A stretch of 64,000 bases of DNA from Streptomyces solicavernae (GTDB lineage Bacteria; Actinomycetota; Actinomycetes; Streptomycetales; Streptomycetaceae): assembly GCF_029968095.1 (NCBI RefSeq), contig NZ_JASCIR010000015.1:1-64000 (forward strand). Direction: 5' to 3'. The translations under genes and the position numbers were made by a program. Below the pieces are notes generated by a model. The model ran no database searches and was not told the DNA's origin. It saw only the letters and a program-made list of their open reading frames with translations. How positions within the stretch are numbered: position 1 is the first letter of the stretch; each line of letters opens with the position of its first letter. Below, one piece after another: positions 1-7,479 of the stretch.

Positions 1-1
1 G

Positions 2-37
2 ACGGCCTGCGTGGACTACGTGATCGAGAAGCTGTAA
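2..37 (+). CDS. 3' end of an upstream gene (partial)
   Basis: The window opens inside an open frame that reads TACVDYVIEKL and stops at TAA (35-37). It is followed 20 nt later by a strong hairpin, as expected at the end of a gene. Too little is visible to assign a function. Confidence 0.5.
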   Translation, partial: TACVDYVIEKL

Positions 38-56
38 CCCGTTTTCGTACGGATAC

Positions 57-86
57 GGGCCCGGCACCTGCGCAGGTGCCGGGCCC
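57..86. terminator. Perfect palindromic terminator hairpin
   Basis: A 30-nt perfect palindrome whose left half is GGGCCCGGCACCTGC lies just after the stop of the partial gene and before the convergent gene ending at 146. There is no clear U-tract, as is usual in Streptomyces. It probably serves both convergent genes. Confidence 0.7.
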
Positions 87-145
87 TCGTCGCGTACGTA
101 CGGTGCCGGGGCCCCTCGTCGCGTACGTGATGACACAGGGTGACA

Positions 146-1135
146 TCACCCCTTGCGGAAGAGCCGCCGCACCCCGAACACGGCGGCGATGATCACCGCG
201 ATCACGACCGCGCCGGTCCCGAGTTTCCCGTCCTCGCCGCCACCACCCTCGCCACCGTCACCCGAACTCGCGCCCTCCGAGGGCGACTTGGCCCGCCGAT
301 CGCCCTCCGCCCCCGGCACCTCGACCGGCTCCACCGCGCTGCCCCGCCCCTCCGAGCCGTACATCAGGGCCGTCCCGTCCGGGCTGTACGTCACCGACTC
401 GCCCTGTCGCTGCAACGGCACGTCCGCCCGCTCGGGGCCGACCGGCCTGCCGTCCTTCCAGGTGTACGAGGTCGCCTCGAAGTAGCCGCGAAGGAGCAGC
501 CGTCGGCCGTCCGGCGAGAAGGCCCCGTCGGTCGTCCACAGGTCGACGTCCGCGACCCGCCGGAACGTGTTCGTGCCCGACGCGGACAGCTCGGCCGGGC
601 CTTCGTAGAGCCCGCCCCCGCCGTCCCGCTGCTTGTCGGCGATGTAGACCCGGCCCGTCTTCGGGTGGACCATCAGCGCCTCGGCGTCCCGCGCCCCGTC
701 GGCGTACTTCACCACGTACTGCGTCGCCTTCACCGTCATGTCCCGCAGCCGCTTCGGCTCGGGGAAGCGGTAGATCCACACGTGGTCCCAGGTGCCGCCC
801 AGGTTGTCCCCGATGTCGCCCACGTACACGTCGCCGTCAGGGCCGATCGACACGGCCTCCACGTCGCGCGGCGCGCCCACGCCGCTGAGGGTGACCGTGG
901 CTACGGTCTTCCCGGTGCCGGAGTCGACCGCGTAGAGGTGGGCGCCGTCGTCGCTGTCGTTGTGCGTCCAGTAGATCCCCGGGTGCGCACGGCTCGCGGC
1001 GAGGCCGCTGGACTCGGTGATCCTGGGGTCCTCGATGGTGAAGCCCTCATGTCCCCCGTCGGCGGCAGCCGCCGGACCCGCCGCGCAGAGCAGCAGGAGC
1101 GCCGCCGCCCCGGTCACACCCACAAGTGAACGCAT
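146..1135 (-). CDS. Secreted, C-terminally membrane-anchored propeller-like protein
   Basis: 329 aa. The chosen start (1135) opens directly on a signal peptide: MRS, a hydrophobic run around residues 5-20, and an AAAAD cleavage region near residue 26. An in-frame start 45 nt upstream would bury it. The body has repeated blades of the type SPDG or GPDGDVYVGD, suggesting a beta-propeller. A Gly/Glu/Asp-rich linker precedes a C-terminal transmembrane segment (about residues 304-321) ending RRLFRKG. There is no LPXTG motif, so the tail itself probably anchors the domain outside the cell. Its ligand or enzyme role is unknown. It is transcribed divergently from the SGNH hydrolase gene. Confidence 0.85.
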   Translation of the reverse strand: MRSLVGVTGAAALLLLCAAGPAAAADGGHEGFTIEDPRITESSGLAASRAHPGIYWTHNDSDDGAHLYAVDSGTGKTVATVTLSGVGAPRDVEAVSIGPDGDVYVGDIGDNLGGTWDHVWIYRFPEPKRLRDMTVKATQYVVKYADGARDAEALMVHPKTGRVYIADKQRDGGGGLYEGPAELSASGTNTFRRVADVDLWTTDGAFSPDGRRLLLRGYFEATSYTWKDGRPVGPERADVPLQRQGESVTYSPDGTALMYGSEGRGSAVEPVEVPGAEGDRRAKSPSEGASSGDGGEGGGGEDGKLGTGAVVIAVIIAAVFGVRRLFRKG

Positions 1136-1251
1136 GTGCCCAGACTGCCAGGTGAGGCGGAGGACCCACGCGTGCATCACCTGTGCATCACGTGTGCAGC
1201 CTCACACCACGGGCCGGTGCCGCGGCCCCCCGCATCCGGAATGATGAGCGG

Positions 1252-1935
1252 ATGCTCAGGCTCCTCTTCGTCGGTGACTCGATGACCATCGGCAGCACCG
1301 GCGAACACACCTGGCGCCACCGCATGTGGCAGCACCTGCGCGCCTCGTACGGCGGCCCGTTCCAGATCGTCGGCCCGCGCGAGACGCTCCACGACAAGAC
1401 GGCCGACGCGCCCGTCTCGTACGCCTACGCGCCCGACGTCGAGCCCGCCTTCCCACGCCGCCACCTCGCCGGCTGGGGCGAGGGCTGGCTGCACATGGCC
1501 CCGCTGATCGGCGAGACGGTACGCGAGCAGCGCGCCGATCTGCTCCTCGTCTCCCTCGGCCTGATCGACCTCGGCTTCTACACCGACGCCGAGCAGACCG
1601 CGGCCAACGTCCGCGAGTTCGTCGACGAGGCCCGCGCCGCCAACCCGAAGGTGGCGCTCGCGATCCTCCCGGTCATCCCCAACGTCCGCGCCCGCACGGA
1701 CCCTTCGTTCGCCGCGGAGGTCGACCACTTCAACGAACTCCTCGCGAAGACGGTCGCCGACCTCGACACCGACCGCTCCCCCCTCCTGATCGCCTCGGTC
1801 CCCGAGTCGTACGACATCGACCTCGACACGTACGACGGAACGCACCCGAACGCGAGCGGCGAGCACAAGCTGGCGGGGGCGTTCGCGGACGCGATGCATC
1901 AGGCGTGGGACCTCGGAGAGCCGTACTCCGGATAA
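1252..1935 (+). CDS. SGNH/GDSL-family hydrolase
   Basis: 227 aa, cytoplasmic. Block I is FVGDSMTIG with the nucleophile Ser10, and block V is DGTHPN with Asp195 and His198, so the Ser-His-Asp triad of SGNH esterases is present. The usual block III GxND is here GLID (103-106), so the oxyanion-hole Asn is replaced by Ile105. The start was set at the ATG before LRLLFVGDS because the upstream in-frame stretch from 1183 is not family-like. The family hydrolyses esters of lipids, acyl groups or acetylated sugars; the substrate cannot be told from sequence. Confidence 0.85.
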   Translation: MLRLLFVGDSMTIGSTGEHTWRHRMWQHLRASYGGPFQIVGPRETLHDKTADAPVSYAYAPDVEPAFPRRHLAGWGEGWLHMAPLIGETVREQRADLLLVSLGLIDLGFYTDAEQTAANVREFVDEARAANPKVALAILPVIPNVRARTDPSFAAEVDHFNELLAKTVADLDTDRSPLLIASVPESYDIDLDTYDGTHPNASGEHKLAGAFADAMHQAWDLGEPYSG

Positions 1936-2026
1936 GGGTTCGAACTCCCCGTGACTCGGTCACCGTGCGTATCGTTGTACTGCGCGGGTGCCCGTAAACG
2001 ACGGGCGGCCGGGGAGGAGCGCCACG

Positions 2027-2617
2027 ATGACCGTCGTAGAGACCGACAGGATCGAGATGGCCGAAAGCAACGACGAGCGCACTCTGGACGAGATGTTCGA
2101 GTGGCTTGAGAGGATGCCCGCCCCCGAGGGATTCAAGACCGAGATCGTCGGGGGGCACATCTTCATGTCGCCGCAGCGGGACACCCACTGGGAAATCATC
2201 TTCGACATCCTCGATCAGCTGCGGGCCAAGTACCCCCGCAAGCGCCTGAAGTCCGACGTACGCATCGACTACCCGGGGCACCTCAACGGCTTCGCCACCG
2301 ACATCACCCTCCTCAAAGATGGCGCCGTCAAGAACGCCAAGGGCCAATGGCAGTGCACGGACGTCGAATTCGTGGCCGAAGTGATCAGCCGGAGCACCGG
2401 CATGAACGACTACGGTCCGAAGAAGATCGCGTACGCGGAAGCCGGAGTCCCCGTCTACTTGATCGTCGATCCCTACCAGGGCAGGTGCCTGCTCTGCACC
2501 GAACCCAAGGACGGCGAATACGCGAGCGAGCGGAAGTACACGTTCGGCGAGAGCATCCACCTGACCCATACCGTCGTCGCTCTGGCACTCGACACAAGCG
2601 ACTTCCCACGAGACTGA
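2027..2617 (+). CDS. Uma2-family (DUF820) PD-(D/E)XK nuclease, copy 1
   Basis: 196 aa, preceded by a strong GGGGAGGAG ribosome site. The Uma2 fold is supported by the family pattern: TDITLLKD with Asp92, VEFVAEVIS with Glu118, then YGPKKIAY with Lys132/133 and GVPVYLIVDP. These are the expected metal and catalytic positions of the restriction-endonuclease fold. Uma2 proteins are very common in Streptomyces and cyanobacteria, and their physiological role is poorly known. The second copy starts 5 nt after its stop, so the two are co-transcribed. They are clearly similar throughout, which points to a local duplication. Confidence 0.88.
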   Translation: MTVVETDRIEMAESNDERTLDEMFEWLERMPAPEGFKTEIVGGHIFMSPQRDTHWEIIFDILDQLRAKYPRKRLKSDVRIDYPGHLNGFATDITLLKDGAVKNAKGQWQCTDVEFVAEVISRSTGMNDYGPKKIAYAEAGVPVYLIVDPYQGRCLLCTEPKDGEYASERKYTFGESIHLTHTVVALALDTSDFPRD

Positions 2618-2622
2618 CCCCG

Positions 2623-3186
2623 ATGACCCGGACCGGCGCCGAGCGCCTGGACGAGCTGTTCGACGTGATCGAGCAGGGCATACCAGAGGGCTACAAGGCG
2701 GAGGTCGTCGAAGGCGCCATCCACGCTGTACCGCAGCGAGACTCGCACTGGCAGATCACCCTCCTGATCTTGCGGGCGGTGGACGCCGGGTTCGGCCGGG
2801 CCACACTCGTCATGTCGGACGTACGCATCGACTTCCCCGGATTCCTGAACGGGTTCTGCCCGGACGTGGCCAAACTCCGCGACGACGCCGAGCCCGACCG
2901 AGACGGTCGCTGGCGCCACCAGGACGTCGAGTTCATCGCCGAAGTGGTCTCCCCCGGCACCGGGCTGAACGACCACGGTCCGAAGAAGGGCGCGTACGCC
3001 GCGGCCGAGGTCCCCGTCTACCTCATCGCCGACCCGTACGCAGGCCGTTGCCACATCTGCACACGCCCGAAGAACGGCGAGTACCGCACCGAGTCCAAGG
3101 CCGACTTCGGCGACAAGGTCGACCTGACGCACACCCCCCTCGGACTCACCATCGACACCGCCAAATTCCCCCGCGACCGCAAGTGA
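2623..3186 (+). CDS. Uma2-family PD-(D/E)XK nuclease, copy 2
   Basis: 187 aa, paralogue of the gene immediately upstream. It retains all signature blocks: CPDV with Asp81, VEFIAEVVS with Glu107, HGPKKGAY with Lys121/122 and EVPVYLIADPYAG. The start is the ATG 5 nt after the copy-1 stop; no strong ribosome site is visible, so translational coupling is likely. The copies share their C-terminal pattern (DxKFPRD or DxSDFPRD), so both appear intact and possibly functional. A heterodimer or a diverged specificity is possible but not shown. Confidence 0.88.
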   Translation: MTRTGAERLDELFDVIEQGIPEGYKAEVVEGAIHAVPQRDSHWQITLLILRAVDAGFGRATLVMSDVRIDFPGFLNGFCPDVAKLRDDAEPDRDGRWRHQDVEFIAEVVSPGTGLNDHGPKKGAYAAAEVPVYLIADPYAGRCHICTRPKNGEYRTESKADFGDKVDLTHTPLGLTIDTAKFPRDRK

Positions 3187-3227
3187 CCCTTGCCTAGAGC
3201 CCACTCCACCCAGTTCGCTGTACACCC

Positions 3228-4217
3228 ATGAAGTACACGCAGCTAGGACGCACCGGACTCAAAGTCAGCCGACTCGTCCTCGGCACCATGAACTTCGGCC
3301 CGCAGACCGACGAGCCGGAGTCGCACGCGATCATGGACGCCGCGCTCGGCGCGGGCGTCAACTTCTTCGACACCGCCAATGTGTACGGCTGGGGCGAGAA
3401 CAAGGGCCGTACCGAAGAGATCATCGGCAACTGGTTCGCCAAGGGCGGCGACCGCCGCGACAAGGTCGTGCTCGCCACCAAGGTGTACGGCAACATGGCC
3501 GGCGACGGCGACCCCTGGCCCAACCACGACCGGCTCTCCGCGGTCAACATCCGCCGCGCGGTGGACGCCTCCCTCAAGCGGCTCCGGACGGACCACATCG
3601 ACCTCTACCAGTTCCACCACATCGACCGCCGCACCCCGGTCGAGGAGATCTGGCAGGCCGTCGACGTACTCATCAAGCAGGGCAAGATCCTCTACGCGGG
3701 CTCCTCCAACTTCCCCGGCTGGAAGATCGCCCAGACCAACGAGGCCGCCCAGCGCCTCGCCAGTTTCGGCCTGGTCAGCGAGCAGTGCCTCTACAACCTC
3801 GCCGAACGCCGCGCCGAGATGGAGGTCATCCCGGCCGCGCAGGAGTACGGACTCGGCGTCATCCCGTGGTCTCCGCTGCACGGCGGACTCCTCGGCGGCG
3901 TCCTCAAGAAGGAGGCCACCGCAGGCCGCAGGGCGAGCGGCCGCTCCGCCGATGCGCTCGCCGACACACAGATGCGGGAGAAGGTGCAGGCCTACGAGAA
4001 CCTGCTCGACAAGCACGGCCTCGAACCCGGCGAAGCCGCCCTGGCCTGGCTGCTCACCCGGCCCGGCGTGACCGGCCCGATCGTCGGCCCGCGCACCGCC
4101 GACCAGCTGGCCTCGGCGCTGCGCGCGGTCGAGCTGGAGCTGGGTGACGAGGTGCTGGCGTCCCTGGACGAGATCTTCCCGGGGCCGGGCCCGTCGCCGG
4201 AGGCCTTCGCCTGGTAG
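3228..4217 (+). CDS. Aldo/keto reductase
   Basis: 329 aa, full length for the family. The (beta/alpha)8 NADPH-dependent oxidoreductase fold is indicated by GRTGLKVSRLVLGTMNFG at the N terminus and the catalytic tetrad Asp48 (FFDTAN), Tyr53, Lys85 (LATKVYG) and His130/131 (YQFHHID). The cofactor region is seen near the C terminus as PIVGPRT. It would reduce carbonyl substrates in the cytoplasm; specificity is not predictable. It is a single transcription unit, convergent with a tiny membrane-protein gene. Confidence 0.93.
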   Translation: MKYTQLGRTGLKVSRLVLGTMNFGPQTDEPESHAIMDAALGAGVNFFDTANVYGWGENKGRTEEIIGNWFAKGGDRRDKVVLATKVYGNMAGDGDPWPNHDRLSAVNIRRAVDASLKRLRTDHIDLYQFHHIDRRTPVEEIWQAVDVLIKQGKILYAGSSNFPGWKIAQTNEAAQRLASFGLVSEQCLYNLAERRAEMEVIPAAQEYGLGVIPWSPLHGGLLGGVLKKEATAGRRASGRSADALADTQMREKVQAYENLLDKHGLEPGEAALAWLLTRPGVTGPIVGPRTADQLASALRAVELELGDEVLASLDEIFPGPGPSPEAFAW

Positions 4218-4268
4218 GCGCGGACGCGTGCGGCGTCGGCCGGGGGTTCCAGGGGCGCCAGGGGTGCC

Positions 4269-4355
4269 TCACCCCACGGCCGACGCCACCGCGACGACGA
4301 CGAACATCAGCACAAGCACACCGGCCATGATCCGGTTACGGGTCTTCGGGTCCAC
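4269..4355 (-). CDS. 28-residue single-pass membrane peptide
   Basis: GTG start, 28 aa: a basic N terminus (VDPKTRNR) followed by one hydrophobic helix rich in Val, Leu and Met (residues 9-27), then stop. The start lies 9 nt after the stop of thpR, so the two are probably one transcript. No strong Shine-Dalgarno is seen, and the thpR terminator region is absent between them. The positive-inside N terminus and a complete helix argue that this is a real small membrane protein and not noise. The function is unknown. Confidence 0.55.
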   Translation of the reverse strand: MDPKTRNRIMAGVLVLMFVVVAVASAVG

Positions 4356-4364
4356 GCTTCGAGG

Positions 4365-4937
4365 TTAACCGGCGCCCCCGAGCGGCCAGCGCTCGACCTC
4401 CTCGTACCGGGGCCGCTCCCCCGCGACCCCGCTGCGCGGCAGCCTGCTGTGCACGAGTACGAGGTCGGCGACCGTCCACGGCTCGGAGGCGAATGCGCCG
4501 AGCGCCGCGACGTACGGGCGCAGGTCGATCGCGGCGGCGCGGCTGCGGGCCAGGGTGAGGTGCGGGGTGTAGCGGCGGTGCCCGTCCATCGCGAGGCCGG
4601 CCTTGCGCGCGGCCGCCTCCGCCCGCTCGGCGAGCCGCCGCATCACGTCCAGCTCGCCGTCCGCCCCGGCCCACAGCGCCCGGTCGCCGAACCGGCCGCC
4701 ACCGCGCAGTGCGAGCCGGAACGGGGCGGTGCGGTGGGCGGCCCGCGCGAGCCGCTCCCGCAGGTCGGGCCGGGTCTCGTCCGGTACGTCGCCGAGGAAC
4801 GCCAGCGTGAAGTGCCATCCGGCCCGCTCGGTCCAGCGCAGCCCGTCGGCGCCGGGCAGCTGCCTCAACTCCCGTACTTCGGCGGCCAGTTCATCGAGGA
4901 CTTCGGTCGGGGGCAGGACGGCGGCGAAGAGTCTCAT
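4365..4937 (-). CDS. thpR: RNA 2',3'-cyclic phosphodiesterase (2H family)
   Basis: 190 aa, normal length. Both HxT motifs of the 2H phosphoesterase superfamily are present: WHFTLAFLG (His42, Thr44) and PHLTLAR (His126, Thr128), placed symmetrically as in bacterial LigT/ThpR. The enzyme opens 2',3'-cyclic phosphates at RNA ends and can show 2'-5' ligase activity. The start MRLFAAVLPP matches the usual N terminus (MRLFxAxxPP); an in-frame ATG 15 nt upstream is less likely. The downstream partner is the 28-aa membrane peptide. Confidence 0.92.
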   Translation of the reverse strand: MRLFAAVLPPTEVLDELAAEVRELRQLPGADGLRWTERAGWHFTLAFLGDVPDETRPDLRERLARAAHRTAPFRLALRGGGRFGDRALWAGADGELDVMRRLAERAEAAARKAGLAMDGHRRYTPHLTLARSRAAAIDLRPYVAALGAFASEPWTVADLVLVHSRLPRSGVAGERPRYEEVERWPLGGAG

Positions 4938-5038
4938 CGCCACAGTCTGCACTTTGCCCCCGCCGAGGGCTCCGCCCCCAGGCCCCCTCCCCTAAGTTCT
5001 CGGCTTCGCTCGACCAGGAGGCCCCTGGCCGTGGCGCC

Positions 5039-6388
5039 TCAGGCGGCCGTTGCCAGCCGCTCCCGCGGGACGAAGCGGACCTGCGGGTGTCCGTGGTGCA
5101 TGCCGACCTTCAGGCGGAGGCCGCCGACGCGGGCCAGGATCAGGCCGACCGTGGCCGCGGCGAGCGCGGCGATCAGGCCGCCCGCGGCGAAGCCGATGCG
5201 GGCGCCGTACGTGTCGGTGATCCAGCCGACGAGGGGCGCACCGATCGGCGTACCGCCGGTGAAGACCATCATGAACAGGGCCATGACGCGGCCCCGCATG
5301 ACCGGGTCGGTGGCCATCTGGACGCTGGAGTTGGCCGTCACGTTGACCGTCAGGCCCAGCATGCCGATCGGCACGAGCAGCGCCGCGAACAGCCAGAACG
5401 CGGGCGCGAAGGACGCCACGATCTCCAGGACGCCGAAGGCGAGCGCGGCCCCGACGAGCAGCCGCAGGCGCGAGGTGGCGCGGCGGGCGGCGAGCAGCGC
5501 ACCGGTGAGTGAACCGGCCGCCATCAGGGTGTTGAGCAGGCCGTACGTCCCCGCGTCGCCGCCGAAGACATCGTCGACGAAGGCGCTGAGCCAGATCGGG
5601 AAGTTGAACCCGAAGGTGCCGATGAACCCGACGAGGACGATCGGCCAGATCAGCTCCGGCCGTCCGGCCACGTACTTCAGGCCCTCCTTCAGCTGACCCT
5701 TGCCGCGCGGCGCCCGGTCGACCCTGTGCAGCTCGGTCGTACGCATCAGGGCGAGGCCCGCGAGCGGTGCGAGGAAGGAGACGCCGTTGAGCAGGAACGC
5801 CCAGCCGCTGCCGACCGCGGTGATCAGCACACCGGCGACGGCGGGCCCGACCAGGCGCGCGGACTGGAAGTTGGCGGAGTTCAGGCTGACGGCGTTGGCC
5901 AGCTGGTCCTTGCCGACCATCTCGGAGACGAAGGTCTGCCGCGCCGGGTTGTCGACGACGGTGACGAGGCCGAGCAGGAACGCGGTGAGGTAGACGTGCC
6001 AGACCTGGACGTGCCCGGTGAGGGTGAGCACACCGAGCGCGGCGCCGGTCAGGCCCATCGCGGCCTGGGTGAAGAAGAGCAGCTTCCGCTTGGGCAGCCG
6101 GTCCACGAGCACGCCGCCGTACAGGCCGAAGAGCAGCATGGGCAGGAACTGCAGCGCGGTGGTGATACCGACGGCGGTGGCGGAGCCGGTGAGGCTGAGC
6201 ACCAGCCAGTCCTGGGCGATGCGCTGCATCCAGGTGCCGGTGTTGGAGACGACTTGGCCCGTGAAGAAGAGCCGGTAGTTCCGGATCTTCAGCGAGCTGA
6301 ACATGCTCGGCTTACGGGAGTCGGTGCGGGCTTCGGTGTCGTGGGTGGCTGGTGCGGGGGCGGAGTCTGCTCCGGATCCCGTACTCAA
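5039..6388 (-). CDS. MFS exporter (EntS-like / MFS_3), MarR-linked
   Basis: 449 aa with about 12 transmembrane helices. The MFS_3 pattern is visible: FRNYRLFF-type entry (here IRNYRLFFTGQ), TGTWMQRIAQDWLV, the DRLPKRK loop after helix 2 and DNPARQTFVSEMV. A charged N-terminal extension of about 28 residues precedes helix 1. The family includes enterobactin exporter EntS and macrolide exporters. The MarR-type regulator gene lies 44 nt upstream on the same strand, so the pair looks like a ligand-inducible efflux operon. Confidence 0.9.
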   Translation of the reverse strand: MSTGSGADSAPAPATHDTEARTDSRKPSMFSSLKIRNYRLFFTGQVVSNTGTWMQRIAQDWLVLSLTGSATAVGITTALQFLPMLLFGLYGGVLVDRLPKRKLLFFTQAAMGLTGAALGVLTLTGHVQVWHVYLTAFLLGLVTVVDNPARQTFVSEMVGKDQLANAVSLNSANFQSARLVGPAVAGVLITAVGSGWAFLLNGVSFLAPLAGLALMRTTELHRVDRAPRGKGQLKEGLKYVAGRPELIWPIVLVGFIGTFGFNFPIWLSAFVDDVFGGDAGTYGLLNTLMAAGSLTGALLAARRATSRLRLLVGAALAFGVLEIVASFAPAFWLFAALLVPIGMLGLTVNVTANSSVQMATDPVMRGRVMALFMMVFTGGTPIGAPLVGWITDTYGARIGFAAGGLIAALAAATVGLILARVGGLRLKVGMHHGHPQVRFVPRERLATAA

Positions 6389-6432
6389 AGGGGTTCGCCT
6401 CCTTGGTCCTGACGGTCATGCGGTCGGTGCGG

Positions 6433-6873
6433 TTATTGCAGGTGGGCGAGCTTTTCCAGTACGGGTGCGGCTGCGCGCAGCTTCTCCCACTCGTCCGCGT
6501 CGAGGCCCTCGGCCAGCTGGGCCAGCCAGGCGTTCCGCTTGCGGCGGCTCTCTTCGAGCATCGCCTCGGCGGTCTCGGTCTGGCTGACCACCTTCTGGCG
6601 GCGGTCCTCGGGGTGCGGTTCGAGCCGGACCAGACCCTTGGCTTCGAGCAGGGCCACGATGCGGGTCATCGACGGCGGCTGTACGTGCTCCTTGCGGGCG
6701 AGCTCGCCCGGGGTGGCCGAGCCGCAGCGGGCGAGGGTGCCGAGCACCGACATCTCGGTCGGGCTCAGCGACTCGTCGACCCGCTGGTGCTTCAGGCGGC
6801 GCCCGATGCGCATGATCGCGGAGCGGAGTGCGTTCACGGCGGCTACGTCGTCGCCATGGGAGAGGTCCGGCAT
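6433..6873 (-). CDS. MarR-family transcriptional regulator
   Basis: 146 aa. A winged helix-turn-helix is centred on ESLSPTEMSVLGTLARCG and ATPGELARKEHVQPPSM, with the wing HPEDRRQKVV, typical for MarR. It is the first gene of an operon with the MFS exporter and probably represses it and itself until an inducer binds. The start at MPDLSHG was chosen; an ATG 12 nt upstream (6885) is possible. A short palindrome overlaps the start region and is a candidate autoregulatory site. Confidence 0.88.
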   Translation of the reverse strand: MPDLSHGDDVAAVNALRSAIMRIGRRLKHQRVDESLSPTEMSVLGTLARCGSATPGELARKEHVQPPSMTRIVALLEAKGLVRLEPHPEDRRQKVVSQTETAEAMLEESRRKRNAWLAQLAEGLDADEWEKLRAAAPVLEKLAHLQ

Positions 6874-6877
6874 GTTC

Positions 6878-6888
6878 GTTAGCATAAC
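6878..6888. promoter_or_regulatory. Candidate MarR operator
   Basis: GTTAGCATAAC: two GTTA half-sites in inverted orientation around a 3-nt centre, immediately upstream of the marR start in an unusually AT-rich stretch. The placement fits autorepression. This is inferred from position and symmetry only. Confidence 0.35.
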
Positions 6889-7019
6889 TCATTACCCTGA
6901 CTAAAGAACAGCCGGATATCCGGACTGTCCGGGGCGGAATCGCGCGGGATCACCCGTATGAGTGAGCCCGCTGCGGAAAGTGACACACGGCGCGGCCCGG
7001 TCCGGCGACCCTGAAGGGC

Positions 7020-7202
7020 ATGGAGACCAACGTGCTCAGCCTGCGCGTAGACGGAGAGCTGCTCGACCGGCTCCGGGGTCACGCGGCGAAAAGAGGAATG
7101 AGCGTCCAGGACTATGTGGTCCGGACGCTCATTCGGGACGACTTCGACGAGCGGTTCAAGACGGCCGTCGAGGAGACGGAGAAGTTCTACGGCGTGACGT
7201 GA
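7020..7202 (+). CDS. Ribbon-helix-helix (CopG/Arc-type) DNA-binding protein
   Basis: 60 aa. The N-terminal strand NVLSLRVDGELLDRLRGHA followed by GMSVQDYVVRTLIR is the beta-alpha-alpha plan of RHH repressors, which bind DNA as dimers through the strand. The acidic C-terminal tail would be the partner-binding part in an antitoxin. A GAAGGG ribosome site lies before the ATG. No toxin gene is adjacent: the next gene encodes a secreted peptide. It is therefore a solitary regulator or an orphan antitoxin. Confidence 0.75.
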   Translation: METNVLSLRVDGELLDRLRGHAAKRGMSVQDYVVRTLIRDDFDERFKTAVEETEKFYGVT

Positions 7203-7220
7203 GCGCCGCCGCCCGCATCC

Positions 7221-7246
7221 CGTGATCACCGGACTCGTTGATCACG
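7221..7246. promoter_or_regulatory. Inverted repeat abutting a start codon
   Basis: CGTGATCA and TGATCACG form a perfect 8-bp inverted repeat separated by 10 nt, ending 2 nt before the ATG of the small secreted peptide gene. It could be an operator, or an RNA hairpin that hides the initiation region. No Shine-Dalgarno is otherwise visible there. Confidence 0.4.
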
Positions 7247-7248
7247 GC

Positions 7249-7449
7249 ATGAAAAAGATGATGACCGTCCTGCCCCTGTTGATGACCTTCAGCGCCGCGG
7301 CCGCGGGCACCGCGGCCGCGGACGAGACCCACACGGACTCGCACAACGCCCCCGTCGTCACGCTCATCCACACCGGCCAGATCGACGACCCGATGGAGGA
7401 CGTCCTTGAGCACACGCTCCTCATCGGCGGCGAACACAGCTGGCAGTAG
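7249..7449 (+). CDS. Small secreted peptide
   Basis: 66 aa. A Sec-type signal peptide (MKKMM, hydrophobic core, AAAAGTAAA cleavage region near residue 22) precedes a mature peptide of about 43 residues that is acidic and His-rich (DETHTDSHNAP, GQIDDPMEDVLEHTLLIGGEH). There are no cysteines. It is not a chaplin or rodlin by sequence. It sits between an RHH regulator and the convergent purine permease, behind the 8-bp inverted repeat. The role is unknown. Confidence 0.65.
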   Translation: MKKMMTVLPLLMTFSAAAAGTAAADETHTDSHNAPVVTLIHTGQIDDPMEDVLEHTLLIGGEHSWQ

Positions 7450-7479
7450 GCCGCGCCCGGACCGCGGACCAGGGCCTGG

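Noticed and set aside
1183..1251. Longer start for the SGNH hydrolase
   Set aside because: The extra 23 residues precede the conserved LRLLFVGDS opening and overlap the promoter region of the divergent gene.
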